The notes under the pieces are model-generated. The model was not told the DNA's origin and ran no database searches. It saw only the letters and a list, made by a program, of their open reading frames with translations. The translations under genes and the position numbers were made by a program. Of a stretch of 7,968 nucleotides of DNA, positions 1-5,246 are shown one piece after another. This DNA is from Micavibrio aeruginosavorus (lineage in GTDB: Bacteria; Pseudomonadota; Alphaproteobacteria; UBA9219): positions 1 to 7,968 of the forward strand of contig DYNT01000058.1 in NCBI GenBank assembly GCA_020720905.1, written 5' to 3'. Each line of letters begins with the position of its first letter. The first letter of the stretch is position 1.

Positions 1-151
1 ATGTTGTGGTGTCCGAAGGCGAAAAACCACAACCTATAGTAGGTCAAAATCTATCATTCTCAAAATCCAAAAACGGCAGAAGTTTTTAAAAAGAAGGGGG
101 GCGCGTAGGAAAAGACAGGCTCCCGAGGCCACAAGCACGGCTGGCGTTTTT
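1..151. other. Intergenic stretch at the window edge
   Basis: I see no credible gene in these 151 bases. A perfect 8-base inverted repeat (3-10 GTTGTGGT, 26-33 ACCACAAC) encloses a 15-base loop. A second AT-rich inverted repeat (AAAAAC/GTTTTT, around 68-86) could be a weak terminator for the minus-strand cupin gene that ends at 152. TCAAAATC occurs twice, at 44-51 and 60-67. No tRNA cloverleaf could be drawn. The gene lying further left is outside the window, so these elements cannot be assigned to an owner. Confidence 0.3.
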
Positions 152-493
152 TTATTCAACATCCACATGCTGCGTGGGAGCAAAGGTGGGCGTGGTCGCC
201 ATAAACAGCACCATGTCGCCATCCCATGCGAACTTTTCCCTATGATCGATCAACAGCACGTCGCCCTTGGCAAAGACCGTTTCTTTGTCCGTTGTGATCA
301 GTGTGCCTGATCCTTCCAAGACATAGACAAGCTCTTTGCAGATTTGATTGATAACAAAGCCGTGTTCGGGATAGCGCCCCTTGATAACCGCAACGCCGCC
401 ACTGATTTCTTGATCATGCGTTTCGTATTCGTGGATAGTGACGTGGCTGACGGGCTGGATTGTTCGTTTTTGGTTTTCTTTGACGATTTCCAT
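152..493 (-). CDS. Small single-domain cupin protein
   Basis: A 113-residue protein with one cupin beta-barrel fold. The first cupin motif is recognisable as G39 (GRYPEHG) followed by E54, then LVYVLEGSG with the expected six-residue spacing from Glu to Gly. The second motif is GDVLLIDHREKFAW at about 77-90. The paired HxH histidines that normally bind the metal in motif 1 are absent; the equivalent stretch reads VINQICKE. It may therefore bind no metal or use other ligands, and a sensor or sugar/small-molecule binding role is as likely as an enzymatic one. I chose ATG 493 (MEIVKENQ). An in-frame ATG at 532 would add 13 residues, but it lies directly on the U-run of the rpmB terminator. Neither start has a clear Shine-Dalgarno sequence. 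No signal peptide or membrane segment is seen. It sits downstream of rpmB, and expression would need read-through or an unseen promoter. The substrate is unknown. Confidence 0.75.
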   Translation of the reverse strand: MEIVKENQKRTIQPVSHVTIHEYETHDQEISGGVAVIKGRYPEHGFVINQICKELVYVLEGSGTLITTDKETVFAKGDVLLIDHREKFAWDGDMVLFMATTPTFAPTQHVDVE

Positions 494-500
494 GGGGGCG

Positions 501-564
501 GAGCCTTTTTTTAAGAGGGGTGGCGGAAGCATAAAAAAAGGCTCACCAGTTGGCGAGCCTTTTT
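501..564 (-). promoter_or_regulatory. Three-segment alternative hairpin region
   Basis: On the minus-strand transcript three segments follow one another: AAAAAGGCTC (564-555), GAGCCTTTTTTT (544-533) and AAAAAAAGGCTC (512-501). The middle one pairs with the first over 10 bases (the rpmB terminator) or with the third over 12 bases, perfectly. The two structures exclude each other. The third segment ends seven bases before the cupin start at 493, so the second hairpin would hold the leader next to the start codon. The base pairing is seen directly; any attenuation or translational role is inference. Confidence 0.35.
533..564 (-). terminator. Intrinsic terminator of rpmB
   Basis: Downstream of the rpmB stop codon, read on the minus strand, the stem GGCTC/GAGCC is extended by A/U pairs and followed by seven U residues. 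It encloses a 10-base loop. The distance of about 20 bases from the stop codon and the U-run are typical of a rho-independent terminator. Confidence 0.75.
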
Positions 565-586
565 AAAAGCATAAAGCCAAAGAAGC

Positions 587-886
587 TTAAGCGGCCTTGG
601 CTGTGACGGCCACTTTCTTTTCCATGGCTTTGCGAATCTTCAAAACGTCATCGGACAAACGACTCTTGCGCGCGCCCAGAACCCAAGCGTCGATCCCGCC
701 ATTGTGCTCAACCGTGCGAATACCGCGTGCGGTTAGGCGTAGCGTTACGGCCTTGCCCAAAATGTCAGAGGTGAAGGAACAAACCTGTAAGTTCGGCTGC
801 CAACGGCGGCGATTCTTGTTGTTCGCGTGACTCACGCTGTTTCCAAATTGCGGCTTCTTGCCGGTTACGCTGCATACACGTGCCAT
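587..886 (-). CDS. rpmB: 50S ribosomal protein L28
   Basis: A 99-residue protein of the bacterial L28 family, a component of the large ribosomal subunit. The N-terminus MARVCSVTGKKP, then GNSVSHANNKNRRRW and PNLQ, is the family signature. The TARGIRTVEHNGGIDAW stretch and basic C-terminus match proteobacterial L28. The start at 886 is supported by GAGGA four bases upstream of the ATG and by homology; a longer frame starting at 913 would add nine non-conserved residues. It is transcribed from a promoter at about 987-1015 with a leader of about 95 bases. A 5-base-pair hairpin (898-910) sits just before the ribosome-binding site. rpmG (L33), which accompanies rpmB in many bacteria, is not adjacent. 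A terminator follows at 533-564. Confidence 0.97.
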   Translation of the reverse strand: MARVCSVTGKKPQFGNSVSHANNKNRRRWQPNLQVCSFTSDILGKAVTLRLTARGIRTVEHNGGIDAWVLGARKSRLSDDVLKIRKAMEKKVAVTAKAA

Positions 887-897
887 ATTTTCCTCGA

Positions 898-910
898 CGG
901 GAGTGTCCCG
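898..910 (-). promoter_or_regulatory. Small hairpin ahead of the rpmB ribosome-binding site
   Basis: The inverted repeat CGGGA-CAC-TCCCG on the minus strand lies a few bases upstream of GAGGA, the rpmB Shine-Dalgarno sequence. It could influence ribosome loading. Five base pairs with a three-base loop may also be chance, and no regulatory role is shown. Confidence 0.2.
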
Positions 911-986
911 CAATCTTCAAAAGGTGAACCCAAAAACCAACGCTACTGCCAGAGCAATCCTGCGCAGCGCACACTTAGAGCGGCGA

Positions 987-1015
987 TTTATAAGGGGCGG
1001 AGACCTATGAGTCAA
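987..1015 (-). promoter_or_regulatory. Sigma-70-type promoter of rpmB
   Basis: On the minus strand TTGACT (1015-1010) is followed after exactly 17 bases by TATAAA (992-987). Each box matches the housekeeping consensus at five of six positions. Transcription would begin near 980, giving rpmB a leader of about 95 bases. This is the best promoter match I found in the window and suits a ribosomal protein gene. Confidence 0.7.
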
Positions 1016-1037
1016 GCTTTCCCCGCCCTCTTTTTTA

Positions 1038-1079
1038 TTAACCATTCTTTTTCTCCACCATAAAATAGTTAATGGCCGG
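1038..1079 (-). pseudogene. Detached remnant of a ubiG 3' end
   Basis: Read on the minus strand, this stretch encodes PAINYFMVEKKNG and a stop codon. It closely resembles the C-terminus of the intact UbiG in this window (STAINYFMAGKA, stop). At DNA level 1058-1076 matches 3158-3176 at 18 of 19 bases. The remnant is in a different frame from the 645-residue gene that ends at 1088 and has no start of its own, so it is not expected to be translated. It reads as the displaced or duplicated end of ubiG. The match is short, so chance cannot be fully excluded. Confidence 0.5.
1058..1076. repeat. Left copy of direct repeat flanking the 645-residue gene
   Basis: CCATAAAATAGTTAATGGC differs at one position from the right copy at 3158-3176. 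The two copies are in the same orientation, exactly 2100 bases apart, and bracket a single gene with its promoter. Looser similarity extends over about 40 bases (1041-1080 against 3141-3180). Confidence 0.6.
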
Positions 1080-1087
1080 TTTTATTG

Positions 1088-3025
1088 TTATTGGGCGGGC
1101 ATTGCTGAATAGTTGCGTGGTGGAGAAAGAACGCAGGGCGAATTGATCGTTGCCGTTGCGGACGATATCCCTATAACCTTATTGTAACACGGGGGGCAAT
1201 AGCCAGTGACCTGTGTTGTTTTAAAGGTCGCGAGTCCATTCCCATGTGGGGCAGAGAAAGAGAAGGGGACTGTGACATCATCGGGGTTGTCTTGTCTTTT
1301 GATCGTTGCTGAGACCTGAAGAGAGCCTTCATCCTCCGAGAACAAGCAATCATCGTAAGAGCCTGAGAAACCCGTTGTTATGGGCGAGGCGCTTGTCCCC
1401 TCACAGCTCTGGCACAAGGACGCCTCGCATAAAGCATTGGATGGCATCCCCGTTGCTTGATTATAGCCCAAACAAACCCACGTCCATTTCTTTGTTGAGG
1501 GATTCCACACGGTTTTGTTAGCAGCCAGTCCTATTATGTCCGCTTTATTATACCAACGACCTGATGTGCACGTGACAGAACTCACGGTAGGGGCAACCGG
1601 AAAAGCCATGCCGTTCGCCACGCCACACTGGCCACTCTTTGTGTAGGTATTAGAGCAATTTGCAAAGGTATTGTTAGCCGTTTGATAGCATTGCCATGTC
1701 CATGGCGAGGACGTCGTTCCATTTCCTTCAACGTCACCATAGGAGCCAACGCTGCACAGACCGGTTGAGATCGGCTTGCCATCAGCAACCTCAAACCCAA
1801 GCAACCCATTAGGGCGTCGTGATCCCCCTGTCTTGTCATAAGTCCCACAAGAGGCCGCATTGGCCGTAATGGCCTGACAGGAAGCTTTGTTGCCACCGTT
1901 AATGCCAAAACATGTCCATATCCATTTTCCCGTGTTGGGATCAAGCGTTGGAACAACGAACTCTCCAACGCGGCACAATTTGGATTCAGGGGGAGAGCTT
2001 GTATAAACTCTGTTATTAGCATCACCACAAACGGCATTTAACGGGGCATTGTTATAAGTGGCGCTGCACGTTTCGAAAGAGCCGCCGTCTTGTCCAGGGC
2101 ACTTCCACTTCCATCCGCCTGTGCCGTAAAAAGGGGACGATGGGTCATTTTCAGGATACGGGAAATTACCGCCAGAGACCTTTGTTGGCACAACGCCGTT
2201 GCACATTAAACTAGCCTGTAAAGCATTACCTGATGGAATGGCATTGATAGAGGCGCCGTTATAACCGGTTGGGTTGGTGACGGAATCATAATTGTTACAA
2301 GCGCCATCGCGATAGCACCCCCCCGTTATATTGGTGTTGATCCACTCACCAGAAGAGCCGCACGCCCATGTTTCGCGCCGGTTATAGCCCGTCACAACAT
2401 CGTTTGAAATATCGCCTACCGCGCCGTAGTTGGAAACCTCAGCCGACATAGCTGCAGAATCAGGTGTTTGGGCAGGCAATGCCCCAGCTTTCCGTTTGCC
2501 TAAATGGTATTCAGCGCCACAAGGCTTATTGGGATTAAGGCGTGGATAACAACATTGATGAACTTCAACGCCCTCAACGCTGCCGGCAGCAACGGCATCT
2601 AAAAAAGATTTCCATTCATTAACGCCAGCGCCAGACGCCAGCGCCAGAAGGTGTCGCCGCCGTTCGACAAAAGGCACAAAACCGCCAGCGCCAGAACCGC
2701 CAGCGCCAGAAGGTGTCGCCGCCGTTCGCCAAGGCACAAAATAATCCTTGTCGCTTTTGTTGATGATCGAGCGGCACATCGTATCCTTATGGGTAACGTT
2801 CGCGGATAGCGTCGAGGCGCCCGTGGTTGTTTGCGAATAGGGGTTGAGGAAGGCGTTGGGCGAAATCACAACGGAATCATGCGCATATAAGCGTGTCCCG
2901 CCATAAGAACCGGCCACTCGATGTTGAGGATCAAGAGCCCATCCAGAAAAAGAAAAAGCGGACATTGTCCCAAGAAAAAAAGAAAAGATAAAAAACCGAG
3001 AAGCAGGAGATAGAGTGGCTTTCAT
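1088..3025 (-). CDS. Exported cysteine-rich protein with four WxWxC modules, family unknown
   Basis: A 645-residue protein I cannot assign to a named family. Residues 1-30 form a classic Sec signal peptide: a Lys near the start, a hydrophobic core FFIFSFFLG, and likely cleavage after GWA. The mature part holds 28 cysteines, consistent with disulfide bonding outside the cytoplasm. From about 240 to 535 there are four modules ending in W-x-W-x-C followed by a second Cys: W305-C309-C320, W368-C372-C383, W442-C446-C457 and W514-C518-C533. The last three modules open with CG at 333, 393 and 467. Similar modules occur in bacterial surface and adhesin-like proteins, from memory. The N-terminal region has a duplicated FVP stretch (95-135) before EWKSFL. 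The C-terminal 100 residues look beta-rich and include CPPC at 610-613. No C-terminal anchor or sorting signal is seen. AAGGAA ten bases upstream supports the start. The gene is flanked by direct repeats, one of them the ubiG 3' end. A surface or secreted role is inference. Confidence 0.85.
   Translation of the reverse strand: MKATLSPASRFFIFSFFLGTMSAFSFSGWALDPQHRVAGSYGGTRLYAHDSVVISPNAFLNPYSQTTTGASTLSANVTHKDTMCRSIINKSDKDYFVPWRTAATPSGAGGSGAGGFVPFVERRRHLLALASGAGVNEWKSFLDAVAAGSVEGVEVHQCCYPRLNPNKPCGAEYHLGKRKAGALPAQTPDSAAMSAEVSNYGAVGDISNDVVTGYNRRETWACGSSGEWINTNITGGCYRDGACNNYDSVTNPTGYNGASINAIPSGNALQASLMCNGVVPTKVSGGNFPYPENDPSSPFYGTGGWKWKCPGQDGGSFETCSATYNNAPLNAVCGDANNRVYTSSPPESKLCRVGEFVVPTLDPNTGKWIWTCFGINGGNKASCQAITANAASCGTYDKTGGSRRPNGLLGFEVADGKPISTGLCSVGSYGDVEGNGTTSSPWTWQCYQTANNTFANCSNTYTKSGQCGVANGMAFPVAPTVSSVTCTSGRWYNKADIIGLAANKTVWNPSTKKWTWVCLGYNQATGMPSNALCEASLCQSCEGTSASPITTGFSGSYDDCLFSEDEGSLQVSATIKRQDNPDDVTVPFSFSAPHGNGLATFKTTQVTGYCPPCYNKVIGISSATATINSPCVLSPPRNYSAMPAQ
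2623..2741 (-). repeat. 60-base tandem duplication read in two frames
   Basis: Two 59-base copies, 2623-2681 and 2683-2741, lie inside the 645-residue gene. Their ends are offset by 60 bases, but a 31-base identical core (2636-2666 and 2698-2728) is offset by 62. The N-terminal copy is therefore translated FVPWRTAATPSGAG and the C-terminal copy FVPFVERRRHLLALASGAG. The 2-base shift before the core is cancelled by an opposite 2-base shift after it. A shorter unit, CGCCAGCGCCAGA, occurs four times within the region. Confidence 0.9.
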
Positions 3026-3061
3026 AAACTTTTCTTTCCTTTATAAGAAGAAGGTCGCCAC

Positions 3062-3090
3062 ATTTTACTCTATTCATGGAGAAAGAGCAA
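3062..3090 (-). promoter_or_regulatory. Candidate promoter of the 645-residue gene
   Basis: On the minus strand TTGCTC (3090-3085) is followed after 17 bases by TAAAAT (3067-3062). The -10 box is good (five of six) and the -35 box is weak (three of six). It lies about 40 bases before the start codon in AT-rich DNA between ubiG and the gene. It would allow the gene to be transcribed independently of ubiG, after which I see no terminator. Confidence 0.4.
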
Positions 3091-3143
3091 TAGTCCTTGT
3101 TTCTTTTGTGCGCTTGTTGTTGTTCTTGTTTAAAGTAGTAACC

Positions 3144-3872
3144 TTACGCTTTTCCCGCCATAAAATAATTAATGGCGGTGCTGTGTTTTTTAAGAGCAAA
3201 GCGCCGTGACAGGGGATTCAGGGCAAAGCCCGTGCAATCAAGGGGTTTTATGGAATGCTCTTCCCAAAGCGCGGCAAGCTCAGACGGTTTAACAAAGCGA
3301 TCCCAGTCGTGAGTTCCGGCGGGAATCCAGCCCAGAAGGTATTCGGCGGCCACGACGCCTAGTAAAAAGCTGCGCTTGGTGCGATTCATCGTGGCGACGA
3401 TCACAAGGCCATTGGGTTTAAGAAGGGTGGCCACAGCGGTCATAAACGATTTGATGTTGGGGACATGCTCAACGATTTCCAGTGCAAGAATCACGTCAAA
3501 ACGCTCCTTGGTTTGGGCGAGTCCTTCCGCCGTGTCGTGGCGGTAGTCAATGGATAAACCAGACTGATGGGCATGGTCTTTGGCGATGGCAAGGGCTTCG
3601 GGCGAGGCATCGATTCCCACAACAGGGTAGCCTTGCGCCGCCATCGCCTCAGCCATCAGGCCGCCGCCGCAGCCGATATCAAGGACGGAAAGCGCCTCTG
3701 CTTTCTTTTTTGGGAAGGCCGCCTCAATCTGATCCTGTATATACTGCTTTCGCAAGGGCATCAGATCATGCAAAACGCGAAAAGAGCCGTGAGGATTCCA
3801 CCACGACGAGGCTTGTTTTGAAAAAAAATCAACGGTATCGGGGCAGACGCTTGATAAAAAAGCTGTGGACAT
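3144..3872 (-). CDS. ubiG: Bifunctional ubiquinone O-methyltransferase UbiG
   Basis: A 242-residue class I SAM-dependent methyltransferase that performs both O-methylations of the ubiquinone ring (demethylubiquinol and 2-polyprenyl-6-hydroxyphenol substrates), acting at the inner membrane face. The SAM-binding motif I VLDIGCGGG is at 63-71, the acidic end of strand 2 is VVGIDAS at 84-90, and EIVEHV is at 132-137. The UbiG signature GTHDWDRFVKPSEL is at 186-199. N-terminal FFSKQASSWWNPHGSF is also characteristic. Length is normal for the family. The start is supported by AGGAG five bases upstream of the ATG. The C-terminus INYFMAGKA corresponds to the usual conserved [DV]NYM ending. Its DNA is half of the direct repeat that flanks the neighbouring exported-protein gene, so the last few codons may have been replaced. 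It is divergent from lysC, a known alphaproteobacterial arrangement. Confidence 0.95.
   Translation of the reverse strand: MSTAFLSSVCPDTVDFFSKQASSWWNPHGSFRVLHDLMPLRKQYIQDQIEAAFPKKKAEALSVLDIGCGGGLMAEAMAAQGYPVVGIDASPEALAIAKDHAHQSGLSIDYRHDTAEGLAQTKERFDVILALEIVEHVPNIKSFMTAVATLLKPNGLVIVATMNRTKRSFLLGVVAAEYLLGWIPAGTHDWDRFVKPSELAALWEEHSIKPLDCTGFALNPLSRRFALKKHSTAINYFMAGKA
3158..3176. repeat. Right copy of direct repeat, inside the ubiG 3' end
   Basis: CCATAAAATAATTAATGGC encodes the AINYFM part of the UbiG C-terminus on the minus strand. It matches the left copy at 1058-1076 except for one base. Insertion elements that target gene 3' ends typically leave this pattern, with one copy completing the gene and one beyond the insert. 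No integrase gene is present to support that here. Confidence 0.6.
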
Positions 3873-3962
3873 TATGCTCCTGAAAGCAAAAAGGATGTTG
3901 GCGAACGCGTACTTTATGCCATAACATAAGCTTCTTCGTCACAGAAAAACAAGGGTAGAGCC
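3873..3962. promoter_or_regulatory. Divergent ubiG/lysC promoter region
   Basis: This 90-base gap must carry the starts for both genes. On the plus strand TTGGCG (3898-3903) precedes weak -10-like bases around 3921-3927. On the minus strand TATGTT lies 18 bases after TTGTTT. Both matches are poor, and no operator or leader peptide is evident. No lysine riboswitch fits in so short a leader. Confidence 0.3.
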
Positions 3963-5198
3963 ATGGCTCTTTTGGTAGCGAAATTCGGCGGCACGTCCGT
4001 CGGCACGATTGAGCGGATCAAAAACGCCGCCAGTAAGGTTGCCGAAGAAGGGCGCCGTGGGCATAAAGTTGTCGTCGTTGTCTCGGCCATGGCGGGGGCG
4101 ACGGATCAGCTTTTGGGCTATTGCCGCAGTGTCACGCCGCACCCCAACCCGCGCGAGATTGATGCGATTGCCGCAACGGGGGAGCAGGTTTCCGCAGGGC
4201 TGATGGCATTGGCGTTGGAGCAACGCGGCCTTAATGCGCGATCATGGCAAGGCTGGCAGATGCCTTTGTTGACCGATAATGATCACACCAAGGCTCGTAT
4301 TTTAGAGATTAATACAAAAACAATGAAGGCGCGGCTGGAACAGGGTGAGGTGGCCGTTTTGGCGGGCTTCCAAGGCCTTGGCGAGGATGGCAGCATCACC
4401 ACGCTGGGGCGCGGAGGCTCTGACACCTCGGCGGTGGCGCTGGCCGCTGCGCTTGGGGCGGATCGCTGCGATATTTATACGGATGTGGACGGTGTTTATA
4501 CGGCGGATCCGCGCATCGTGGAAAACGCGACAAAGCTTTCGAAAATATCGTATGAAGAAATGTTAGAGCTGGCGGCGCTGGGCGCGAAGGTTTTGCAAAC
4601 CCGCTCTGTCGAAATGGCGATGCGTTATCGCATGCCGATCCAAGTTCTTTCAACCTTTGCCAATGAATTCGGCAGCGATCTGCTAGGCACTCTTGTAACC
4701 GATGAGGATGAAACCATGGAAAACAATCCTGTCACAGGCATCGCGCATTCTTTGGGCGAGGCGCGCATCACGCTGGCCGATGTTTCCGATAAGCCGGGGG
4801 TTGCCGCCGCCATTTTCGGGGCGTTGGCACAAGCGGGCATTAATGTCGGCACGATTGTGCAAACGGGATCTAAGAACGGACAAACGGCTGATTTGTCCTT
4901 TACTGTGCCTCAAAGCGATTTAGAGAGAGCCGAGCAAGCCTTGCATGATGAGCAAGCTGTTGTTGGGTTTCAGCATTTGTTGACGGATAAAAGCGTCGCC
5001 AAAATATCGTTGGTCGGCCTTGGGATGCGCACGCGCCCCGGTGTGGCCGCTTTAATGTTTAAGACGCTTGCTGAAAAAGGCGTCAACATTCAATCGATCG
5101 AAACGTCTGAAATTAACATCAGCGTGCTTGTCGCCGCCGAGTATCTTGAGCTGGCGCTGCGCGCCTTGCATAAAGCCTTTGGGTTGGATAAGGAATAA
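3963..5198 (+). CDS. lysC: Aspartokinase
   Basis: A 411-residue aspartate kinase, phosphorylating L-aspartate to aspartyl phosphate, the first step toward lysine, threonine, methionine and diaminopimelate. The amino-acid kinase domain covers about 1-245: KFGGTSV at 7-13, AATGEQVSAGL at 70-80 and GRGGSDTSAVALAAALGA at 149-166. Two ACT domains follow at about 265-335 and 345-408 (VSDKPGVAAAIF and GMRTRPGVAALMF), which normally bind lysine and/or threonine for feedback inhibition. Length matches the monofunctional alphaproteobacterial and Gram-positive type, not the fused ThrA/MetL type. The start has only a weak AGGG upstream. An internal ATG at 4716 has a strong ribosome-binding site and would yield a separate regulatory subunit. 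The gene leads a plus-strand run with the flavin oxidoreductase 48 bases downstream. ptsP, the neighbour often found after lysC in this class, is absent. Confidence 0.97.
   Translation: MALLVAKFGGTSVGTIERIKNAASKVAEEGRRGHKVVVVVSAMAGATDQLLGYCRSVTPHPNPREIDAIAATGEQVSAGLMALALEQRGLNARSWQGWQMPLLTDNDHTKARILEINTKTMKARLEQGEVAVLAGFQGLGEDGSITTLGRGGSDTSAVALAAALGADRCDIYTDVDGVYTADPRIVENATKLSKISYEEMLELAALGAKVLQTRSVEMAMRYRMPIQVLSTFANEFGSDLLGTLVTDEDETMENNPVTGIAHSLGEARITLADVSDKPGVAAAIFGALAQAGINVGTIVQTGSKNGQTADLSFTVPQSDLERAEQALHDEQAVVGFQHLLTDKSVAKISLVGLGMRTRPGVAALMFKTLAEKGVNIQSIETSEINISVLVAAEYLELALRALHKAFGLDKE
4716..5198 (+). CDS. Possible in-frame aspartokinase beta subunit (internal start)
   Basis: Met252 of LysC lies in the linker between the kinase and ACT domains. 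Its ATG at 4716 is preceded by GAGGA (4704-4708) with an ideal 7-base spacing, a better site than that of the full-length protein. Initiation here would give a 160-residue protein starting MENNPVTGIAH that holds only the two ACT domains. Bacillus subtilis aspartokinase II and Corynebacterium LysC are known to make alpha and beta subunits this way, forming alpha2beta2. Use of the site here is inferred from position and spacing. Confidence 0.55.
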   Translation: MENNPVTGIAHSLGEARITLADVSDKPGVAAAIFGALAQAGINVGTIVQTGSKNGQTADLSFTVPQSDLERAEQALHDEQAVVGFQHLLTDKSVAKISLVGLGMRTRPGVAALMFKTLAEKGVNIQSIETSEINISVLVAAEYLELALRALHKAFGLDKE

Positions 5199-5246
5199 GT
5201 CTGAGACTTTAAAATTGTTTTGTAATGACACAGGTGAACTGATCCC

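Noticed and set aside
3..33. Perfect 8-base inverted repeat at the left edge as a tRNA stem or terminator
   Set aside because: No cloverleaf, anticodon loop or CCA end could be drawn, and no T-run follows on either strand. It is kept only as a note on the intergenic stretch.
129..154. GCCA/TGGC stem with seven T residues on the plus strand
   Set aside because: The stem is only four base pairs and no plus-strand gene is seen upstream in the window. The T-run also overlaps the cupin stop codon.
995..1036. GGGCGG...CCGCCC followed by a T-run on the plus strand, resembling a terminator
   Set aside because: The loop is 22 bases, no plus-strand gene lies to its left, and the region overlaps the convincing minus-strand rpmB promoter.
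1582..2037. Long open frame on the minus strand inside the 645-residue gene
   Set aside because: It is an out-of-frame shadow. Its translation has no recognisable domain, whereas the main frame has a signal peptide and regular cysteine modules.
3015..3209. Plus-strand 64-residue open frame across the ubiG/exported-protein gap
   Set aside because: It overlaps the starts and ends of two well-supported minus-strand genes. It shows no ribosome-binding site with good spacing and no domain.
5199..5212. Inverted repeat AAGTCTGAGACTT after lysC as a terminator
   Set aside because: The stem has a one-base centre, so at most four pairs could form, and no T-run follows directly. Co-transcription with the next gene is more likely.
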